A DNA stretch of 64,000 nt, taken from contig NW_025062479.1 of NCBI RefSeq assembly GCF_000002995.4, forward strand, positions 2,253,721 through 2,317,720, given 5' to 3'. Source of the stretch: Brugia malayi. Its lineage: Eukaryota > Nematoda > Chromadorea > Rhabditida > Onchocercidae. How positions within the stretch are numbered: the stretch's first letter is position 1; each line of letters opens with the position of its first letter. The notes beneath the pieces are model-generated. The model was given only the letters and a program-made list of their open reading frames with translations. It had not been told where the DNA came from and did not search any database. Below are positions 14,901 through 26,619 of the stretch, one piece after another. Position numbers and translations under genes: made by a program.

Positions 14901-17900
14901 TGCTAATGTTTCTTATTTTTTTTTATTCCTTTTTTATTGTTTAGAAACAGTTTACTCTGTTATTCATTCATGGGATTCTAACTTCTTCAATTAACATCAA
15001 AAAATTTAATTTATTCCTTTAATTTTATAATCAAAAATTTTGTTTAGTTTTTTTTTTTTCTTTTTTTCTGTTTGATATTTTATCATAACAAGTTGATACC
15101 TTTTAAATATTATAAAGAAATGAAAATTTTCTAAAAAAAAAGGAAAAAAAAAGTTTATCTAATAATTAGATGACGAAGTAATTTCAGGTTGTTTTAAATA
15201 TGCGATCTAATACGAACGAAAAAATTTTGGATCGATGTCCAACATTTGTTACAAAAGATAAGATTGGTATGTTCAGGATGAAAATGGCATCCAAACGATC
15301 AATTCAGGTTAAGGGTCATCAGTTTATGTTAACTTCTGTTAACTTGACCGTTTATTGCTACCAATGTCGTGATGCTATTTGGGGAGTTAATGCTCAAGCG
15401 TATTTTTGCCAAAGTAATCTTTAAATATTAAATTATAACAAATTAATAAATTATACGATTTAAATTAAATCTGTTTATTGTACTGTTTATATTATAGTTA
15501 TGATGAATTTTTAGTGAAATTTTTTCATTTTTCATTTTCAACATTTACAATAGCTTATTATAAGCAAATTTTAATAAAAACTATTTTAGATTGTGATGTT
15601 GTTGTGCATAAACAATGTACATTATCACTTCCTGATCACTGTTATCCGGCAATTCAAAAGAAAACCGGAGCGAATAAAACAAAACGCACTGGTTCAGGTG
15701 GTAAATGTGAGACTGAATCATTCGAAGGTAGTAGCTCTTTAGCAGAACAAACGCATTCAACATCAATTATTTCTGATAAGGTTTGAAATTAAGAAAGTTT
15801 AGATTGATTATTACTATTATCTTTTATTTGTTGTTACTTTTTTTTTTCTAACCTCTTTGATCAATTTCTATTCCATTTAGTAGTAATAGTTTTAGGAATT
15901 ACATAGAGTTGATAATATTAAATCTGCTTCTTCGGATTCTGGAATTGGTACAGATATGGAAAAACCAGTATCCCGATCACAAAGTATGCGTTCTCGGGTT
16001 AGTTGATATTCTTAGGTTAAGATTAAAATAAATTCTTGACAATCATTGATATATATGTATACATATATCCCGTAATGCAGGCTGATGAAATGCAAGATGG
16101 ACGACCTGGTCGATCAGCATTTTCATGGGGAGGCGCATTAGCGCCACCGGAGGAAGGTGAAGAACGTCCACCACGACGTGCACGAAGCGATTTGGATAGC
16201 GAAGATAAAGCTTCACCGATTACCTTAACTAGATGTCCACTGGATACTGTTTCCCTGTCAGGTAAGCAAGCTATCAGTGAGTTTTACGATATGTGAATTT
16301 CGGTGTAAACTGAAAGTTTTATCATCGTTGCTTGATTCTTCCAATATAAACATGGGGTAATTTTTTGAAAAGCCTGTAGAGAGCTAATGATTTTAGGAAG
16401 TTCATCGGTATCGCATGCTTCCGGAGCTGATGAAGAAGTTCGCCGACTAATGGATAAAATTGAGAAAAATTCGTTGATTGATGGAGATAGTGATCTAGAG
16501 GCTAGCGGTTTATCTTATTATTATTATTAATATTCTATTATTATCATTATTATTTATTATTATTACTATGTCATCATCATTATCATCGATAAAGTTTTGG
16601 TCTTAAATTCAAATTTTTTAGGATGTTATTAGGTAATTACTTCGAACACACTAACATCCTTGAAATTTAGTTATACCTTTCAATTTTGTTATAGGTTGAG
16701 ACTGAAGTGCCCTCGCTCGAAAGTTTTGTTGGCTGGGAAATTGTACGACGATTGAAACCGAAAGAAAAGAAACGGCAGGAAGTTATTAATGGTTTGTATT
16801 CTTAATCAATAGTTAAGTAGTAGAATCAGGAACAAATGATTTCAATCATTAATTCATTTAAAATTATATTATTACATGTGATATTCTTGATATCTATAAC
16901 AAATTTACTTATCACAAACAAATTTCTTCAAGTATTATCATCAAATGTTTCATTTTAGTTGAATGTCATGTTTAGAACTTTTTCATACGGAAAGAACACA
17001 TGTGAGAAATTTGAAGATACTTTATAAAGTATTTTACAAACCAATGGTTTTGCAAAATATTGTGCCTCCAGAAGTTATCAAATTATTCTTCCCCAATCTT
17101 GAAGAATTGCTGGAAGTGCATGGCAATATGTCTAGGTAATGCGCTTTTTAACAGCTAAAATAATACTCAAATGCTTAATGCTAATGATTTGTCTGCTATG
17201 TAAGCAGTGGAAGTTTGAGTAAAAGGAATGATAGCTTTTTTGCTGCGTATAAAAAAACAAAAAAAAAAGTTTCTAATGTTATTTGAAATATGCTGCCTAG
17301 TGTTTTAATAAAATCTTATTCCATACAAATTAGCATTAATTATAAATTTATCTTAAATAAAATAACCATAATTGTATTTTTATATCTCAGAATGATGAGA
17401 AATATGGTCGAGGAATGGAAACGTGATTGCGATTTAAATGGTTTATTAGGTGATGTCGGCTTACTGATGGAAGATTTGTTTGATGGTGAAAATGGTGTAA
17501 AACTTATGGAAGCAACTGCAACATTTTGTCAACATCAGCAACATGCATTAGACATCTTACGACAACGGTAAATGAAGGAATTGAGTTTTTGACTGATAAA
17601 TGATACTAAGTTATTGCATACATCAATGAGATGAATTTTAATTAATAGATGTAAAAAAGAGAAGGACGATCAGTTGAGCAGATTTTTGATCGAAGCTGAA
17701 AGCAGTCCATTGTGTCGTAAACTACAACTGAAAGATATGCTACCTGTTGAAATGCAAAGACTTGTTAAATATCCTTTATTGCTGGAAACAATTGCCAAAT
17801 ATACGCAGGAACCATCTGAGGAGCAAACAAAAATTTTGAATAGTGTCAATTCAGCTAAGAGGATACTTTCAGGTTTACTTTATGCATCATATTTTTGATC

Positions 17901-20900
17901 ATTTTATTCGATTTTAAGAATAATTTTTGGATTTTTTTTTTTGCAAAAAGAATCTTTATTTTTGCGAGCATAACAAAAATTGACTTCTGCTTTATTCACT
18001 TTTTACGTATCATTTTTATGCAAATTTCATTTAAGCGGTGAATACGGCAAAACGAAATGCCGAAAATTTGAGAAGATTGGAAGAGTTGCAGAAGCGTTTA
18101 GTTACAACATCTTATGATCGTGAAAATTTCAGCAACGATTTTCATTCGTTTAACCTAATGCAGTATGTTCTTTCATTGAATGAATGAGTTGTTTAAAATT
18201 TATTCTATTTGTATTGAAATCTTTATTAATTGATATAAATAGATAAAGTAAATTTTGCTTCCAGTTACAAGTTGGTCCATGATGGACCACTCACTTGGCG
18301 TTGTAGTCGGAATAAAATGGTTGAATTGCATGTTGTACTTCTCGAAAATGTACTGATATTGCTCACAAAAACGGGTGATGGGAGCAAATTGCTCCTGAAA
18401 GTTCAGGTACCAATTTTTTGGTCGAAATTCTGAAATGCTAACTTTAGTCATATACTTTAAGTATATTCTGCACTACTAATATTATGTTCATAATATTCCA
18501 AATTATAATAATTTTTAGTATAACAACAATTTAAAATAAATCAAAGCTTTTCGGAATATATATGCTGCAGTAATACTTAGCGCTATCATCATGAAATCAT
18601 GTAATCACTAAGTGATATAACGTCAAATAACTTAAAGTGCCATTTTTTTAACACGCTACGAATTGATAAACAAGAATGATTATTATGTTCAATAATGTTG
18701 ATCAATTGTCTTGCTAGCTCTCATTTACCGCAATGAATTTTGAACTGTCATAAAAAGAAAAAACAAAAAACAAAAAACAAACTCAAACATATGATTCAAA
18801 CAAAATATGTGAGATTTATATTCATAAGTAAAATTAAGAATGAAATGATTAATTGAATAAAATGATATGATGTCAGTTCATAAACACAATAATTTGTGCA
18901 CCATCTGGAAAATCATATTATCTATTTTGAAAAGCTTTTAAAGTTTTTCTAATTCGAAATTTTTCTTTGTTTTTTATTTAAAATAAATATATTAGTTAAC
19001 ATTTAAGATATTAATTATTGATATATTTTTCATTTTATTTAACTTCTCAGTAAATCATTTTAGTAAAGCTTTAGGAGCCATCAAAAGATACACGATGGTC
19101 TCCCATATTACCGTTGACAACGTTGATTGCTAAAGAAAAAGCAAATGATAAGAGAGCTTTATTTATTGTAAATACAATGGAACGCGGTGCACAAATCTAT
19201 GAATTAGTCACTACTACTGCTACTGAACGGAAAACGTATTTCTTTTTTTTTTTTTATTTTTGATTTCAGAATTAAAAAAAAATTGATTGAAATGTGAAGT
19301 GACTTTAATTATATGAAGATCACTTTTCGCAAATCTTGTGTGAAATTATTTTAAGTAATATTAAGTTAAATCTAAGTATATATAAATCTATCGATTTCAT
19401 GCAATATTAATTTCAATTTTCTGTTATCTATCTTATATAATAACTTATAGTCATTTCTCTTGAGTTGTAAGAGATATTGTCAAATGTTTAAATTTCATTT
19501 AATGATCGATCAGATATATTATTGTAATTTGTAGACACACAAAAAAAAAAAAATAGCTTAAAAATTTTTAGGTGGTTCAAACTGATCTCCGATCAAATTG
19601 ATCTCGTCAAATGTGAAAATGTCAATGCACAACCCAATATTGGGTATTTATCACTAAAATGATTTTTCTTTTCTTGATTTTTTTATTACTGATTTCATCA
19701 TGTTCAAGAAATTCCAAAAAAAAAAAAAAAAAAGTGCAAAAAATTCAAATAACATTTCCAAAGTGCTGTACTCATTCAGTTTATAAGTAATAATTTCTAA
19801 TATTACTAGTCCATTCGGTATGGATGCGACAGGTGACGGACAATATCATACAGATGATATGGATTTCTGTGAACGAGTACAAATTTCAACTCATCCACGA
19901 CTTGTTAGTGCTAATGAAATAACAATACAGCAGCCAACGATCTTTGAACATGCTCAACCGATTTTAACTCCCACAGAACGATTACGACGTAATGATGAAT
20001 TAATTATGAAAGCTTTGCTTGATAAGCAAGCAATTTTGGCTGAATTTCTTCCTGGATCAAATGTTTGTCTTTTTATTTATTTACTTATTTACTTTTAAAT
20101 AAACATTCAATTAATTGATTGCGTTTTTTTTTTTTTTTTTTTCTTATTACAAAATGAAAATTGTTAAATTTTGTAAAACTTCATTTATGTTACTTGTTTT
20201 TTTTTTTTTTTTTTTTTTTAGCTTTTTGTTTTTAATCGATAACCATAAATTAATATATTTATGGTAAATATATGAAATGTAATATTTTTTCTTTTATCAT
20301 TTCATTTTGTTTTCTGTTTCTTTTTTTTTGTTAGAAGAATAATCTTGATGAATTGGAAAAGTTAACGGAACAACTAACCGGTATGGCTGTTGCGGAATTA
20401 AAACAACGAGATGGTCAAGAGTTAGCAATGAGTGCAATTGTACATGGGAATCGTTTACTTGATGCAATCAATCAAGGTTAATTTGGTCTATCTTCTTTGC
20501 TTTTTTTTTTTTCTTATTTTTCTTTGATAAAAATTGATTTTTTTTTTTTACATTTTTGATTTAAAGTTAACAGTTTATTTTATGAATGGTTTTTTTTTTT
20601 TTTTTTTTTTAAACTCATTATTTATGGGTTTATTTCATGTCCTTCATCTAACATTAGAAAATTTCACTTTGCAGTTCAACGAATTGAACTGATTTATTTA
20701 TCTGTTCATCACAAAAAAAAAAAGAGATTGAAGGTCTAAGTGCACGCAAAGATGCGGATGATTCGAATAGTGGTGCTTTGGTACTTAAATTAGACAATAT
20801 TGAAAATGATGTGCCAACAGTTGCGTGTTATAAATTAACTGCTATCGCAGCACCTTTAATGAATCATCTGAAAGCAATGATGCAAATTATTCAAGATCAA

Positions 20901-21262
20901 CAAAATGAAATTAAAACAACCAAACAACAACTTCATCAATATAAAGTAATTATTTCACTATTATAATTACAGTTTAAATTAATTTCATCCTAATTATAAC
21001 TATTTTATTTTATTAAATGAAGTTTATGATTTAATGAGAAAAAAAGAAAAACAAAGAATTAAGATAATTTGTTTAGGAACTTGCAAATGGTATAAATCAA
21101 ACCAGTGATAAGGAAACAATAACAGAAAATATTGACTGTAAACCGGTATTATCTGATGCAGAAACGGAAAGGCGTAAACGATTACAGACTAAGCGACAAC
21201 GTAATACAGCAGTAACCCTTTCAGCAGCATCGATATATCCTCATTCTCCGACAAATAGTTGA
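6599..21262 (+). CDS. rhgf-1: PDZ-RGSL-C1-DH-PH Rho guanine nucleotide exchange factor, 5' partial
   Basis: Orthologue of nematode RHGF-1, fly DRhoGEF2 and vertebrate LARG/PDZ-RhoGEF, which activate Rho downstream of G-alpha-12/13. Exons: 6599-6823, 8799-8926, 9266-9346, 10063-10167, 11716-11820, 12859-12966, 13105-13260, 13362-13494, 14385-14575, 15188-15413, 15590-15780, 15896-15997, 16081-16261, 16397-16500, 16695-16791, 16976-17135, 17391-17567, 17649-17872, 18036-18162, 18265-18406, 19075-19235, 19572-19643, 19810-20062, 20335-20476, 20725-20945, 21077-21262 (TGA). Phases are consistent throughout, giving 1,331 visible residues: PDZ about 10-90, RGSL about 215-410, C1 454-503, DH about 690-910, PH about 940-1065, then a tail. 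The N-terminus is missing. Doubtful junctions are the exon 14/15 boundary (GC donor, or a GT donor with a poor acceptor), the exon 4 acceptor (TTGAAG) and the exon 25 acceptor (inside an A tract). The family assignment is secure; some edges may shift by a few bases. Confidence 0.95.
8320..8600. repeat. Intronic (ATT)n / (TTG)n trinucleotide-rich tract
   Basis: Degenerate runs of ATT, GTT and ACT triplets lie in the first visible RhoGEF intron. They create a spurious Ile/Val-rich reading frame. Similar shorter tracts sit at about 7130-7215 and 7365-7405 in the same intron. Confidence 0.8.
9266..10167 (+). CDS. rhgf-1: RhoGEF exons 3-4: charged helical linker
   Basis: Exon 3 (9266-9346) encodes a Lys/Arg/Glu-rich segment including RKEEWKRKRVK and MLDEERRHVE. 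Exon 4 (10063-10167) encodes ERALQRIESLQNQLRN. Both look like amphipathic helix or short coiled coil between PDZ and RGSL, as in DRhoGEF2/LARG. The exon 4 acceptor TTGAAG is weak. A better-looking upstream acceptor (TTCATAG, ending 10037) gives the wrong phase and soon meets a stop. Function of the linker is inferred only. Confidence 0.8.
11716..14575 (+). CDS. rhgf-1: RhoGEF exons 5-9: acidic segment and RGS-like (RGSL) domain
   Basis: Exon 5 (11716-11820) ends in an acidic stretch (EEETDDNDGSE), matching the acidic patch that precedes the RGSL core in this family. Exons 6-9 give the helical RGSL domain: QGPFLNFADLKMRPAHLAAF, then FFYLITDAYQ, then WAYEIFSTFLIPNSPLSW, then a final helical part with LEDLL-like LIRSLENLLNS. 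RGSL domains bind active G-alpha-12/13 and couple receptors to Rho activation. Exon 6 most likely ends at 12966, because keeping the GTA valine preserves the spacing into FFYL. All junctions are in phase. Confidence 0.88.
15188..15780 (+). CDS. rhgf-1: RhoGEF exons 10-11: C1 zinc-finger domain
   Basis: All eight zinc ligands fit H-X12-C-X2-C-X13-C-X2-C-X4-H-X2-C-X7-C, at visible residues H454, C467, C470, C484, C487, H492, C495 and C503. The 176-bp intron falls inside the third Cys pair (the CQNC asparagine codon is split). A C1 between RGSL and DH is typical of invertebrate RhoGEF2/RHGF-1 and absent from vertebrate LARG. The usual PTFC loop reads LTVYC and the usual QG reads QA, so phorbol/diacylglycerol binding is doubtful and this may be an atypical C1. 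Exon 11 continues into a Ser/Thr/Lys-rich linker. Confidence 0.92.
15896..16500 (+). CDS. rhgf-1: RhoGEF exons 12-14: Ser/Pro-rich linker before DH
   Basis: Exons 15896-15997, 16081-16261 and 16397-16500 encode a low-complexity linker with SASSDSGIGTDMEK and ARSDLDSEDKASP segments, probably disordered and possibly phosphorylated (inference). Exon 14 ends in an acidic run (DGDSDLE) that corresponds to the acidic stretch before DH in LARG. The donor after GAG at 16500 is GC (GAG/GCTAGC). The alternative GT donor at 16507 changes phase and would need the acceptor at 16707. Confidence 0.75.
16695..18162 (+). CDS. rhgf-1: RhoGEF exons 15-19: DH catalytic domain
   Basis: This is the Dbl-homology domain that exchanges GDP for GTP on Rho. 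Exon 15 opens with SFVGWEIVRRLKPKEKKRQE, like LARG. CR1 reads INELFHTERTHVRNLK across the exon 15/16 junction. CR3 is LCRKLQLKDMLPVEMQRLVK followed by YPLLLETIAKYT, the most conserved DH segment. Exons 18-19 carry the long final helix (NTAKRNAENLRRLEELQKRL) leading into PH. All five junctions are in phase. The exon 19 acceptor TTTAAG is a weaker variant. No key residue appears to be missing. Confidence 0.95.
18265..19643 (+). CDS. rhgf-1: RhoGEF exons 20-22: PH domain
   Basis: The pleckstrin-homology domain follows DH directly. It opens KLVHDGPLTWR and continues with VVLLENVLILLTKTGDG, then KDTRWSPILPLTTL, ALFIVNTMERGAQIYELV and the C-terminal helix TWFKLISDQIDLV. This order matches LARG closely, including the aromatic-rich helix end. 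In the family it supports exchange activity and membrane or Rho binding. Exons are 18265-18406, 19075-19235 and 19572-19643; the 668-bp intron 18407-19074 holds nothing else that I recognise. Confidence 0.94.
19810..21262 (+). CDS. rhgf-1: RhoGEF exons 23-26: C-terminal tail
   Basis: Exon 23 (19810-20062) has an acidic, DDMDF-containing start and then PILTPTERLRRNDELIMKAL, a helix found C-terminal to PH in this family. Exon 24 (20335-20476) and exon 25 (20725-20945) are helical and probably coiled coil (QIIQDQQNEIKTTKQQLHQY). Exon 26 (21077-21262) is basic (ERRKRLQTKRQR) and ends SPTNS then TGA. In-frame entry to exon 25 uses an acceptor inside an A tract; see findings. Confidence 0.88.
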
Positions 21263-21937
21263 TTTATGCTTTTTAAGCACAATTATATTTCTTTGCTTAT
21301 CATATTTCTGATGAATTAATTTATCTTTCTTTCTATTTCATTTTTTTTTTTTTTTGAATTTTGTAGAAAAAATTTAATTTCGAATTAGTAATGGTTTTTG
21401 GTTATTTTCTTGGGAATGAATATATACTGAAATTTGTATGTAGCAAAAAAATTGGAGGAGAAAAAAATTTCAAATTCTTGCATTCCTGTGAAATGAATCA
21501 CTACATTGAAGGCTTTGAATGAGATTGTGTACAAATTTTTTTTCTTCTTTTCTTTTTCTTAATGTTTTTTTTTTTTTTTTTTTTTTTTTTAGTATATTCA
21601 TTTTTCGTACGGAATTTCTGGGATATTATTTTTGTGAATATTTTCTGCTTCATTCAATTCAATATTTTACTTTTCTCATTTGCAAATATACCATGCAAAA
21701 AATGATTTCTTTATTTACTTTTATTAATTTTATTGATTACTGATATATTCTCCAATTTTTTTTTTCTGATTGATCAATGAGGAAATTAAATACATCGATT
21801 AGAAATGGTATTTTCATTTTTTTTGAAAATTATTTTAAATATTTTCTTTATCTTATCAATGTATATGCAGTAACTTGAAAAAATATTTTCCTAAATTTTA
21901 ATTCATTTAATTTGAAAATTAATGTTTTTGATCTGTA

Positions 21938-21943
21938 AATAAA
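21938..21943 (+). terminator. Candidate polyadenylation signal for the RhoGEF gene
   Basis: This is the first canonical AATAAA after the stop at 21262, about 680 bp downstream. Closer variant signals (AATGAA near 21415) could be used instead. Another AATAAAATAAA cluster is at about 22441. Confidence 0.35.
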
Positions 21944-24900
21944 AAAAGAGATTTGTCAAGCATTTAATGCCTTTTTTTTGCTTCAATTAACTGTTATCGA
22001 ATAGAATTTTATAGTAGCAGGCAAATTTGGGCTCTTTACTGTGCATAATTCTCATTTTGTGTTTCGGTGCATTATTATCAATTTTATATTTTGATTCATT
22101 ATCATACCAATTATCATATGTGAACTGCAAACAACTTTATATAATAAATTTCCTAAATGAAAAATTGCATAAAACAATGCTTTCTTCCTTTCTCAAATTT
22201 CATTTTTTCAAAAGTGGCCAAAAAAGAAAAAAAGAGGGCAAAGTTATAGTTAATTGAAAGTTTCAATCCAATATTTAACAATTTTAAATTTCTAGAATTG
22301 AAAATTTTTAAAATGAATAATAAGCTTTGTAAATGGTCAACTTTTTCTTCTTTTTAAAAAAAAAAAGAAAAAAATGAAGCATAAAAGTGAATTGTAAAAT
22401 GTTGTTTGATGTATTTTGTTTGTTAACGAATGAATATTATAATAAAATAAAAGTTTTTTTTTACCACTTTTTTCTTTCTCTTTTTTTTCTTTCCAAATAA
22501 ATAGCTTCATATTATTATTGACAGATTCATGAATAACTTAATTTTTCCACTAATTATTTGTTTAAATTAGTAACTATTGTCTTTTTTTTTGAAGCAAGCA
22601 AAAGACTGAAGTTTTAAAATAAAAAATAAATTCATCATCTTATTAAATTTTGTTAGCTTCTCATAATTTCAGTGTGAATGTTGCTTTATTTACCTTAATA
22701 AAATTTTATTTAATAAAAAAAAAAATTGAAAATAAAACTAAAATGTTTCTTACTAAATATTTCCAATAATAGTTATTATCACACCAAAAATTGGCATCGA
22801 ACAATTTTTATCGAGTTTTTATCATTTCAATTAAAAAAGTTTTACAAATTTCTTCTTTTCTTTCTTTCTCTAAAAAAAATAATAATAATAATGATGATGA
22901 TGATGCTTTACTTTGTTTGCAATTTCAGCAACATCGTATGTTTCATTTTTTATTATTTACTTTTTACACACCCTCTCTCTCTCTCCCACCGTACTTTTCA
23001 ACATTTTTATTTTTTATGAAAGATATAAAAAGTATAAAAACTAAAAGAAATTCTTTTATTAATTATGAAAGTTTATTAGAGTTTTAAATCAAGAAAAAAG
23101 ATTACGAAAATAAATAGTTAAATGGAAAAATTAAATTGTTAAATTTAAAATTACTACAATCATGCTATAAAAGATTATATAATTGTGCTATTAAGCAAAT
23201 ATTATTATCAAATAAATCAATTTTAAGAAGATGATTGGTAACTGGAAAAATACGATGGAATAATATTTAAATGATATAAATTTATATTTTTATTGATACT
23301 AATATTCTTTATTTAAGAAAATTTTATTAAAAGAAAAACACTTTTTCTCATTTATTATTTTAATTTTATTACAATTTCCCTTAATAATTAATTTATAAAT
23401 TATAATATTTGTACAAAATTTTTCTTTTCCTTTTTTTCTTTGAATTTTTGCACTTTCTGAAAGATTTATGGAGAAAGGAAAAAAAAATGAAATTATCTGG
23501 TTTAAGTGATAAAAAAAAAAAAGAATGGTAGTTGATAGTTTTCTTCCCTAAACGAAGCTTTCATTGTCAATTTTTCACTTTCAAATTTTATGTTTGAATT
23601 ATGCGAACTTTTGGATTTTAACCATTCACACAATTAATTGATTTAATTTCATTCGTTTATCATTTCAATATGTACTAATTTTCTTTGTTGGCTTTTTGTT
23701 TTTTACTTTCAATATTGTTTCTCTCTGTTTTTTTTTTTTTTTTTTTTTTTTAATTTTTCCTTTACCTGAATCTTTTTTATTTTTTCACTGTTATATTGAC
23801 CTGATTTTTAAAAATTCATATGTCTAATTAATGTAATTTACCCATTCGTTTTGTTGATTAAGAAAAAAAAAATGAATTAAAGTTCTTTTGCAAAAACTTT
23901 TTGCTAATTTCATAAAATTCCTTCTTTAAATGACAATTTTTCTCTTTCCTTTTAAAAAAGATATTAATATTAGAAATTGTAAAGAAAAAAATAACAAGCT
24001 TTTCAAATTTATTTTATTTTTGTTTTTGTTTTTTTTTTGTCTTTTTTCTTCAGTAGATGTTGCCAAAATTACTTTTTTTTTTCTTTTTTTTTTAAGATGT
24101 AGTAACAAATATTGCACGAAAAAGATCCGTTAAGATGATAATTAATTGAAAGTTTAAAATTTGGTACAAATTAAAAAATGTAATTTGATATTTCATGCCA
24201 AATAAATGCATAAAAATTAAATGATTTAATTAGGATTAAAATTTGATCAATTAAAGTTTTACATATCATTCATTCATCCTTTTATATCTAAAATTTAATC
24301 ATTCCATTCATAATTATTCATTTGTTCTTACTGATGTTATCATAAACATTATTATACGTTAAAAATTTTCAAGAAAGCATTGCATTTTAACATATCATTA
24401 TCAATAGTTTAATAATTATGTAAATTTTAACTGATAATTTGACTATGCAATGTTTTTCGTTATAAACATGAAAATGAAAAAAAAAAATTAAAATTCAAAA
24501 AAAAAAAAAAGAAATTAAAATTCATATATTAAAATATATGCGTTCATTTTCTACATTTCGATAAAAATTTAGGCAAAAATTAAAGAAAGAAAAAGTGCAT
24601 TTAATTAAATTTTCACATAGTAACCAATAATGATAAAGTGAAGATAATAAATGAAAAAGTTTTTGTTTGAACAGTATGTGAAAATTTTTTGTACAAATTA
24701 TCATCAAATTTCTTCTTATTGTCATTAGTCAGTTGGTGAATTAATTAATTTTTTTCTTGCATTCCGATTTAATTTTAACACTTAAATTAAAATTAAAATT
24801 TGCTGTTCTATCAAGTGTAAATAAAATCTAGGGATGAGATGAGAAAATAAACGAATATTGAATAGGTATTTTGTAAAAATCTCATACTTCGAATTATAAT

Positions 24901-26580
24901 TATCGCAATCTTTATCTCATAATCAGTATTTTATCAATATTCCTTTTTTTTTCCCCTTCGAAACTGTCGTCATAATTTTCATTTCATTCTTTTTATATTA
25001 AACTATGTTATCATTTTCATCTCATGAATATTTTCCATTCTTTTTTTTCAAATTATCATGATTATTTTTTTTATCGTGATAACATTACATATTCTTTTAA
25101 AAGAACATTCAAACTGTTTTTTTCTCCGAGAAAAAAAGAAGGTAAAAGTAAACATTCTATGAATAGAAAGCTTTTAGTTTTGAGAGGAAGAATTTGTACA
25201 ATAATATTATGGTTTCGGTGATTATGTATTTAAATTAATTTTTTTTTTTTTTTTTCTGAATAGAATTTTTGCAATATTTGTAGAATTTGATTATCATTCC
25301 ATATCACAGATACGATTATACTACTGTAAATTGTATCATTTTCACATTAAGATTATTTCATTCCTGTGTTATTTAAAAGTTAAAAAAAAAAAAAAAAAAA
25401 GAGGAAAAAATGAACCAAAATTTAAACATATTTATTGTCCGATTTCTTTCTTTCTTTCGCTTTTTTTTTCATTAACAAAAAAAATTTTTAATTTTAATTT
25501 TAAAATTGGCAGCTCTCAGCTATTTTGAATTTTTTCCTCTTTCTGTTTTTCTTGCTAAGTCAAACCTCTTCAATAGCAATAAGAAAACAAGAAATGACAG
25601 AAAGGAAAAAAAAACAGCAACAAAAAAAAAAAAAAAAAAAAAAAAAACAGTAAATATCATTGCTTTAATTTTTTCATTGAAAAAAAAGAAACTTTTACAA
25701 AATTTTTGATTTTTCTTTTTTAAGTGAAAGCAAAAAAAAAAATTTCGAAATTTGTAACAACAGATTTCAAAAAAAAAAATTTTAATTATATTACTTCCTG
25801 CATCACTTCAAATTCAAAACATAAAGATAGAATTATCTTAGAAATTATAGTAATTTATGAAAAAAAAAAAAAAAAATAAATAAAATATGATTGAGAATAT
25901 TTAGTATAACATCGCAGAAAAGTATGCTAATTAATTTTGAAAGTTTTCAAATTCAAAAATTTCCTTTAATGCTATCCGAAAGTACATATGAACGTATAAT
26001 ATAACTGTCAAAGACAAATCTTCGTATATGTCACACACATAATGTCATTCTGAATTCGTTTTAAACTTATTCATCCCTCATTTCCTCCTCCTTTCTCCTC
26101 TTTCTCCTCCTCTCTTTCCTCCTTCCTCTCCAGTGTACCTCTTTCACGCTTCACAAATAACTTGTTGTTTCCCTTTCTCTCTCCCTCTCTCTTTCCTCTT
26201 TTCATTGTTTCCATAGACAATTTATATGGTGAAAAATTCGTTATTGACTTTTATTTTAATTGCTGAATTAGTTAATATTTGTTGATTCCCCTTTTTATAA
26301 TTGTTAAATATTAGTTACCATTTATTTCTTGTTCTATGCTATAAAATTTCAATTTCATTTGATAAACATTTTTATAATACTAAAATATCAAATTCAAAAA
26401 TATTTTCTTCCTTATCGCAATGTATAATACATTTTTTGCAGCGATGGAATCATCAATCATCATATTGATAATCATCCATTATGGTTTTCTTTCTTTTTCT
26501 TCATCATGAAATTTGATTAAATTTTGAATTAAATTTTGGAACATTTTATAGTTTATATATTTAATGAAACTAGAAAGGTC

Positions 26581-26619
26581 GCTGCTACTGCTACTGCTAC
26601 TGCTACTGCTGCTGCTGTT
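26581..26619. repeat. CTG/CTACTG trinucleotide-hexanucleotide repeat
   Basis: GCT-GCT-ACT units (CTACTG repeated four times, then GCTGCTGCTG) form a short GC-richer microsatellite in otherwise AT-rich DNA. No coding context is evident. Confidence 0.85.
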
